64,000 nt of DNA. Origin: Cylicocyclus nassatus. Its lineage: Eukaryota; Nematoda; Chromadorea; Rhabditida; Strongylidae. Shown here in pieces: positions 58,038 to 64,000 of this stretch. The DNA lies in NCBI GenBank assembly GCA_958299035.1, contig CATQJL010000112.1:48318941-48382940 (forward strand). Reading direction: 5' to 3'. The position numbers were made by a program, and so were the translations under genes. Positions within the stretch are counted from its first letter, which is position 1. The number at the start of each line of letters is the position of its first letter. Under the pieces are notes generated by a model. The model saw only the letters and a program-made list of their open reading frames with translations, was not told the DNA's origin and made no database searches.

Positions 58038-59243
58038 CTGAAAACAAGTTTGATATTTATTGCATTGCGCAGATGTTGAATCTTGCTATGGCAATCAAAT
58101 GTTTGATACATAATAATCAGTTGAGGCGATTCATTTACGAATCAAACGAGTATCAAATCCTTCCTTAATTTTTTGAAAACAAGACATAGAGATCAGATTT
58201 GTTGCTGGCTATCATTAACTATATCATCTGGTTTAATTCATCAGTTTTTTCCTATTTGATGCCACATTATCGGATCGTGTAGCGGGACAAATACCGCTAA
58301 AAGACGTCGCCTCTGCGGATTACTGATCCTTTCCCATATTCTTATTCCGGTAGTCCAAAGAGGCGGCGCCTATTCGATTTCAACAGCTAAGTAGGCATTT
58401 TTGTATAGCTATGCTCAAACTAAAAAAGGAGTACAATGGATGTATAGTTCGTATTCCAGCATATGAGTACCTACGAAAGAAAGCTGCGTTTTTTTGCCTC
58501 AAATAGTAGTTGGTTTTCCTGAGTACACTAAGTGTTAGCTATTAGGTTGTTCCATAAGTTCGTAGCGTTTTCATTTTCGTCCTCATATCTTTGAGAAGCG
58601 TTTGATTTGCGGCAAGATACGTAAATCATTTGAAAGGGCTGATTGTGCTCTTTAGAATACGCCTACTGATTTCGGTGGGAAGCTGATTCACTCGGACCTC
58701 GCAGCCTCCGAAGATGGAAATCTTGGAGGGCAAAAGAGCAATTTTGGCATTTGCGCATTTTCCCTTAAGAGAAGTGCTTTTGCACAGATTTTTGTGTCGA
58801 TTATGCAACATGGCGCTCGCACATCAATATGGGCCAAAAAAGGATTGGATTGCTACAAAAGATCAGGGGCTGAGCAGGGTGTCTCTGAACAAGAATTTCC
58901 AGGGGACGGGCAGGACGTCCTGCATTGAAATTGCTGTACAGGTAGGTGATGGTCAACCATACAGTAAGCAATCCAACTGCATCGTCTAAACCAGGTCCCA
59001 CGCAGAAAGCTTAACAGACAGATCCAGTGAGCTTCCGCATGACGAAATATGGCCTCATAGGCAAACTGTCCTGCACGATTTGACTGGATATTACTTCAGC
59101 AACCAAAGTACTCTCCAAATCTCGCTCTGTCAGATTATTAGTTGCTCCGCTGTTTGGTAAACCACTGAACGGTGCCTGTTTCGATTTCAGTAAGTAGTTT
59201 GAGCGTTGGTTAGATGACTTTTTTGGAACCTGGCGCGCTACCA

Positions 59244-59830
59244 CTCAGATAATCGCCGGGGGCAGGCGGCCATGCGATTTATGGGCGGGCGGGCGCCGGA
59301 GAAATAGTTTGCTGATTTCTTGCGGTCCGCTTGCAGATATTTGGAAGAATTTTAGCGAAATTTTAAACGGATGCTTGGAGAACAATCGCGGTTTCCTCAT
59401 AGATTAGCGCGGCGCAGTGGCCGCATTCTCGCGGAAGGTCCGCGAGAATATGAAAATTTTCGAGGGCCGCACGGTCCTTTGTGTAGGACCGCGCAGCCCC
59501 CAGGTACTTTCCGCTGAGAGAAAGTACCTCAAACTTGAGTAATTGAATCAACGGTGACACCTCTGCCACACAGAGTCTTACCTGTGCTCGGCGTATGTCC
59601 GAAATTGCTTGAGTCCGACCGCTCACTGAAAGTTTGGCCAGTTCTCGCTGAAAGAAATTATTTGCCAAGCGCTTGCAGTGCAAGAAAATGCTGTATTGCT
59701 GCCCGTGGCAGAATATGCGACCGTAAAGGAAGTGCCGCCACCTGAAGGTTTGGTCACGCCCCAAAATTCTGTTGACCGCTTGCAGAAAAGCGCGAGTTTG
59801 CGGACCGCCTGCCCACGGCGATTATCTGAG
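59244..59830. mobile_element. 587-bp GC-rich element with inverted ends
   Basis: Ends CTCAGATAATCGCCG and complement, extending about 26 bp through GGGCAGGCGG with one mismatch. Interior GC-rich with internal mirrored CCGCGAGAAT motifs. Target duplication is not clear (flanks CA on both sides at most). The 133-codon minus frame at 59,363-59,764 lies in it and matches nothing known to me. Confidence 0.65.
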
Positions 59831-59966
59831 CATTTGAAAGATTGAGGTTGAGAAGCTAACAAGTGTGTGCGAGAAGGTCGTGCGCTACAAAGAAGAATAT
59901 AATTTTGGCTGATTTTTACCGTAAACTAATGGTTTTGTTTTTTTATATTAGGGTGTTTTTTTATAT

Positions 59967-60796
59967 TAGGGTTAAAAAATGGGGCACTTATGAAATAACT
60001 GGAAGTTTCTCAAGAAAGAGAAGTGATTAGACTTTCCAATTTTGATAGTTTTCAGAATATGTTATTCTCTTCAAACAATACTCATATAAGGTCATTTGCA
60101 TAATTGATAATTTTTTATACTTGCTAAAATGCAAAGTCAGTCACTTCGATAAATTATGAAGTTTGAACAGTATCTGCGCAGTGAAACATGTAAGACCACC
60201 CAAAGTACCACTGCTGGAGGGGGTGGTGGGACTGCCGCTATACCCACGACGGCTTGATGGCCTCAACTTTCAAAGTCAGGAGATATGGCCATTAACAACT
60301 TCGAGAACAAAAATATGCGTATTCAATTCACACCTGATAGAGCTTTTTACGCTCTATCCATCCATATACAGATCATCTCAGATTTTATCTATCTTGGGAA
60401 AATATAGGGCAAAACATGGTTTTCTGGTTTTTTTATTGCGCCAGAAAATGGCTATTTTTCAGATTTTTCGCTTTTTTTTCTGAAATTAAAAAGAATCTCA
60501 TGCATTTAACATATGTTTGAAAGAACATAAGGAGCTCTTCCGAATGGTATGTCACTTGGTTTATGATTTTACGGTATAGCAGCGCAAGATTGAGAATTGT
60601 TCCAAAAACCCTGTCTGAGTTCTTCACGGCGCCACGTGCACGGTTATGTGAGAGGGGCGGTAACGCGTTGCCAAAATAATAGGCGAAGGTTGGTTATGTA
60701 AGCGACGTTTGAGTTGCAGGCTAGTTGTTAGTTGTGAACAGAAAACCTCAAAATGTAATAAAAATCAAGCTGCCTTATTTTTTACCGATCACCCTA
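59967..60796 (-). mobile_element. Mariner-type element related to 51,526-52,718
   Basis: Right end TTTTTTACCGATCACCCTA and left end TTAGGGTTAAAAAATGGGGC with TA flanks. Interior matches the 51.5-52.7 kb element in reverse (GCTGCC, GTCGCTTA-type and CAACTCTCAATCTTGC-type segments). A second partial TTAGGGTG end lies just left at 59,949. 830 bp, no MITE inside. Confidence 0.7.
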
Positions 60797-60923
60797 TAAG
60801 AACGTTACGAACTTATAGAACGACCTCATATATAAATGATAAAAAGTGAGAGAACACAAAGTCTATGAAAGGCAAGCAGGAAGCTTGAGCTGATTGGAGA
60901 TAATGTGGAGGAAGATAATGAGT

Positions 60924-60937
60924 GGCTTTTATACAGC
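60924..60937 (-). promoter_or_regulatory. TATA box candidate for protease copy C
   Basis: GCTGTATAAAAGCC on the minus strand, conserved with units A and B, but now about 2.9 kb from the ATG because of the composite insertion at 58,542-60,826. Confidence 0.35.
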
Positions 60938-62083
60938 TTTTTTGACTCATTTGATATTCTTTTCCCATTTCACTCTCCAAAAAATGTCAAAAGTAATGCT
61001 TCCACAGTTTAATCACCAAACAAAACTTTTGCAAGCTACCTCAGCTACTCAGATGTACATCAAATGGCGATATTTTAGCGTTCTCTCATTGTCTGATCTC
61101 TCATCAGCGACGAAGAATATTGTGTTTCAACTCTTCCAATATATGCATTGAATCATGACCTTCAAAAACATCTTATGCCGAATAGGCTTAATAACACTAA
61201 GGTGTTCACCTTTTCTCGCTCACCGCTTCAATACATTCGTCATCTTCTTCATGATATCATATTCTTAAAGTTCTCATCATTGTAATCCTTGCCATTCTTC
61301 TGTATGTATCACTTGGAGCATCAACGTTATGCAATGTGCTGTGTAGTGTGCTTGCGCCTGACAATTTCTGAACACAAACTTCTAATGCTGATATCCGAAA
61401 AGCAATGTACTCCACAGAGAACACATTCAAATTCAGTGAAATCTTGCGCTATCAATACTAGTACAAAATCTCTCGTTACTTCAACCTTCTAACTAAGCAA
61501 CTGTCTAAGCCACGTTGCATCATTTCCCATCCAGAGAAAATTCGCTCAGATGGAACGGTCCGTAAGCATACCAGACTCATCGTCCAAAAAGACGGCTGCA
61601 GGTAGTCGTCGTTGACTTGCATATCTGAGATTCTGTTAATTGACAGTAAGCCCTGACAGGACTCAGCAGTTGCTAAGCAGCTATTGCTCATCATTCGCAA
61701 ACTTGTCGGTTGCCTCCGTAGTTTAAAGGCATCGTCCACCACAGACTGGGCGTGGTTTTGATGCGGTACAAGAGCCGGGTCGCAAAAGCAAATTTCTGCA
61801 ATAAATCCATTACAAAAGGTAGATTCTGCAGCGAGAAAATCGCTTAGGAGAACGAATGCGGTATTAGTAATTTCGTGATTTTGACACCATCAAAGGTGGC
61901 AATGAGTTTGAAAACAAGGCTCCAGAAGTACCTATGAAGCCAAAATATGAGTCTCCCATCCAAATTCGCATTCCCATTATTTATATCGTCAATTCGCTGA
62001 TCGCACGAACTGCTCAAACGCTGCGGACCTCTCGGCGCGGTTGAAATGTTCCGAGGTCGCGATTTGTGCAATGGCGCATTTGT

Positions 62084-63675
62084 CTTTTCACTACTCAATA
62101 CTTTTCGTTTACTTGTGATTTGTACATTGGCGTGATTCAAGGACTGACAGAATTGGTGACGATTTGAACGTACATCCATCCTTTGCTATCATAATTATAA
62201 GCATAAACCCATGAAACTGCCAAAATCCGTAAAAAAATCAATGGCGCAGTTCACATACATAGTTTGCGACTGAAACATAGTCTCCTAAATGAGAAACAAA
62301 TTTTTGAACACTGACCTAGTATTCTCATTGTGGATGATTAATTAAATGTAGTAATGCTTAGAGCCGTAGTGTTTGCTGCTCTACGAGCCATCGTTGATGG
62401 TGATGGTGAGGTTGCTGTAAAAACTAATAAAATAATAATACCAAGAATATTGATGTGAAGTAAAAAACTTGCATTTTCTCGACTTCTCGGGTCATGCTGA
62501 AGTTGGAGGTAATCAAGTGTGTTGTATTTCCAGTACGCGTTGATGTCGCTGTAATCTCTTCTGGTTGGAAGATGCGGGCGTAAATTTGCAATTTGGCGAC
62601 TAGAGAAGAAGCCAACGTATCATCTGTTGGTGGTTGACATTAGCGATGGAAGAACTACGCTTGCTGCAGAGTTCGACGAATCCAACGAGGTTGATGCCGT
62701 GGTTGCTCAAATTAACAGTGAATTTTTCTATTTTCCGAAAGTTTTGTCCGTTTCTTCAAACTACTATAAAACCATGCACAATAAAGATCTGAATGAGTTT
62801 CAATATACATTCGATACAGCTTTTCCTTCTCTTTCTTACGAATATATAATATTTTCGAACGACAATCTTGTGTGCTTTTTTTGATAATTGCCAATATCGT
62901 TTACCCGTCAATTTTATCTACTCAAATTTAAGCTAATTTTTGAAAATTTCATTCCGTAGTTCCAGAAAGGTTCAAGTATGGATCAATTAGAGTTATTTTC
63001 GGACTACATCGGATATTAAGATAATATTTTTTCAAATACTTCTTGTATACAATAAGAGTCCCTTTAGGTTTGATGTGTAAGGTGTAGACAGTGTCTCAAG
63101 TCAAAATTGAGCCTTCCGAGGAGCCAATAGGCATTTTTTTACTGGAATATCCACTTTTTTCGGAATCTTTGACCACTCTAGTTTCTACGTCTACGAAGAG
63201 AAACGTTTTGAGAATGCTGTTCTTTAATTTTTCTACGTATAGCTATTACAACCTATCCATCAGTGCAACTTCGGAATATGCATCCATTGATTGAATTTGA
63301 GGTATTCATGGAAGTCGCCTGCGTTTCATTCTTGCATACGTCTCTTTCGAAGAGAACCTAAAGGTTTCCACTTTACATTTTTCTCCTTTGTGAGCATAAA
63401 TATGCTCTACTGCTCATGAGTGAGGCAAGAGGCATTGAGAAGGGCGCGCGCTGCGTGCGCACTGCGGAAGTACCTATGGGAACCTAGCCGGGGTCCACAC
63501 TATATATGAACTGCGCCATTGATTTTCTACGGATTTTGGCGATTTCGTGGGCTTATGCTTATGATTATGATGGCAAAGGATGGATGTACGTTCAAATCGT
63601 CACCAATTCTGTCAGTCCTTGAATCACGCCAATGTACAGGTCACAAGTAAATGAGAAGTATTGAGTAGTGAAAAG
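62084..63675. mobile_element. 1.6-kb unclassified element with about 185-bp terminal inverted repeats
   Basis: CTTTTCACTACTCAATACTT starts the left arm (62,084-62,269), and its complement ends the right arm (63,491-63,675). Similarity to unit B stops exactly at 62,083, supporting an insertion boundary. No clear target duplication. The interior has two divergent frames that I cannot assign (see next entry). Confidence 0.7.
62627..62884 (+). CDS. Hypothetical 85-codon frame inside the long-TIR element
   Basis: Reads VVDISDGRTTLAAEFDESNE then VDAVVAQINSEFFYF; acidic, moderately coding-like for about 50 residues, then AT-rich and low quality. On the other strand a 63-codon frame (62,424-62,615) includes an intriguing hydrophobic C-terminus (FYFTSIFLVLLFY). 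Neither has a known domain. It may be a remnant of the element's gene or chance. Listed so that it is not lost. Confidence 0.2.
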   Translation: MVVDISDGRTTLAAEFDESNEVDAVVAQINSEFFYFPKVLSVSSNYYKTMHNKDLNEFQYTFDTAFPSLSYEYIIFSNDNLVCFF

Positions 63676-63891
63676 TATGATCAGATAATTATCATAATTT
63701 GCAATAATAGTGCTCATAACGGGAAACTTTTAGTCTATTGCAGCAAAAAATTTGGCAGTTTTCAAATTATGACTCTGTGAGCTTGATGTAAGAATGTAGT
63801 TCTAGCTAAGCTTTGATGCTGACATTTTAGAAGAATTTCCTCATCTTGAATAATTCGGTACTTAAAGAAATACTCCACATGTTTCGGACCG

Positions 63892-63912
63892 GTGCTGCAC
63901 ATGGTGCAGCAC
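63892..63912. repeat. Short perfect hairpin
   Basis: GTGCTGCAC, ATG loop, GTGCAGCAC. A 9-bp perfect stem, isolated. Could be a terminator-like or MITE fragment; no context supports a role. Confidence 0.4.
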
Positions 63913-64000
63913 ACTGCTCTGAGGGATCTTTCTGATGTTTACGAGGGTTTTCTTCTTGTCTAAGATTATCAAGTGAAAGGCCGAAGGCTCCTACTTGTAA

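Larger units (their letters stand above)
58542..60826. mobile_element. Composite mariner-type insertion upstream of protease C
   Basis: Left end TTAGGTTGTTCCATAAGTTC after TA; right end is the complement of AGGTCGTTCTATAAGTTCG, a slightly diverged inverted repeat. Unit B continues uninterrupted across the site (near 22,090-22,102). Inside are a 587-bp element (59,244-59,830) and an 830-bp element (59,967-60,796). The residual 58,600-59,240 has open frames with no transposase motif that I recognise. Confidence 0.7.
40930..62083 (+). repeat. Segmental duplication unit C
   Basis: Paralogous to unit B over the blocks listed there, in the same order and orientation. It is longer because of insertions: Helitron 41,997-42,498, sequence 42,970-45,270, palindromes 45,977-47,988, Mutator-type element 48,428-50,626, nested set 50,867-52,764, piggyBac MITE 52,797-53,151, Helitrons 55,540-56,178 and the composite 58,542-60,826. 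It contains a complete protease gene. Confidence 0.85.

Overview
This is nuclear DNA from a nematode, most likely a clade V (strongylid, hookworm-like) parasite. That is inferred from the short-exon, intron-rich secreted trypsin-like protease genes, the RTE-like and Penelope-like retroelement fragments, and the dense load of small palindromic DNA transposons. Species cannot be fixed from sequence alone. Coding density is very low. No tRNA, rRNA, CRISPR or operon-like structure was seen, and most open frames are chance frames inside repeats.

The only convincing host genes are three paralogous secreted S1 serine proteases on the minus strand, carried on three units of a tandem segmental duplication in the same orientation. 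Unit A (about 1-1,500) contributes only its first exon. Unit B (about 10,360-23,340) and unit C (about 40,930-62,083) each hold a complete gene that can be modelled with consistent splice phases: seven exons and about 295 residues in B, eight exons and about 298 residues in C. Both keep the His, Asp and Ser of the catalytic triad. A conserved TATA-bearing region lies upstream of all three first exons. Unit C is about 8 kb longer than B, almost entirely because of transposon insertions whose empty sites can be read in B.

Region by region: 7.39-8.58 kb is a palindromic Helitron-like element with 120-bp tandem repeats. 8.96-9.88 kb is a mariner-type element. 10.41-12.08 kb is a Tc1/mariner (DD37D) transposon whose intact transposase frame is split by a 364-bp element. 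12.40-13.41 kb is a large inverted repeat with a MITE in its loop. 16.9-17.3 kb is a minisatellite. 23.92-24.22 kb is a tRNA-derived SINE. 26.55-27.49 kb is a decayed reverse transcriptase. 29.73-33.84 kb is a Mutator-type (9-bp target duplication) element holding a 926-codon RTE-like LINE whose 5' end is tRNA-like. 34.11-38.09 kb is a 4-kb element with 8-bp target duplications and unrecognised basic open frames. 40.1-40.6 kb is a Penelope-like GIY-YIG fragment. 45.98-47.99 kb is a pair of large palindromes. 48.43-50.63 kb is a second Mutator-type element with two nested insertions. 50.87-52.76 kb is a three-level nest of transposons. 55.5-56.2 kb is two head-to-tail Helitrons inside a protease intron. 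58.54-60.83 kb is a composite mariner-type insertion. 62.08-63.68 kb is an unclassified element with about 185-bp terminal inverted repeats.

The window reads as a tandem protease array being remodelled by nested transposition, with paralogous units acting as internal controls for each insertion.
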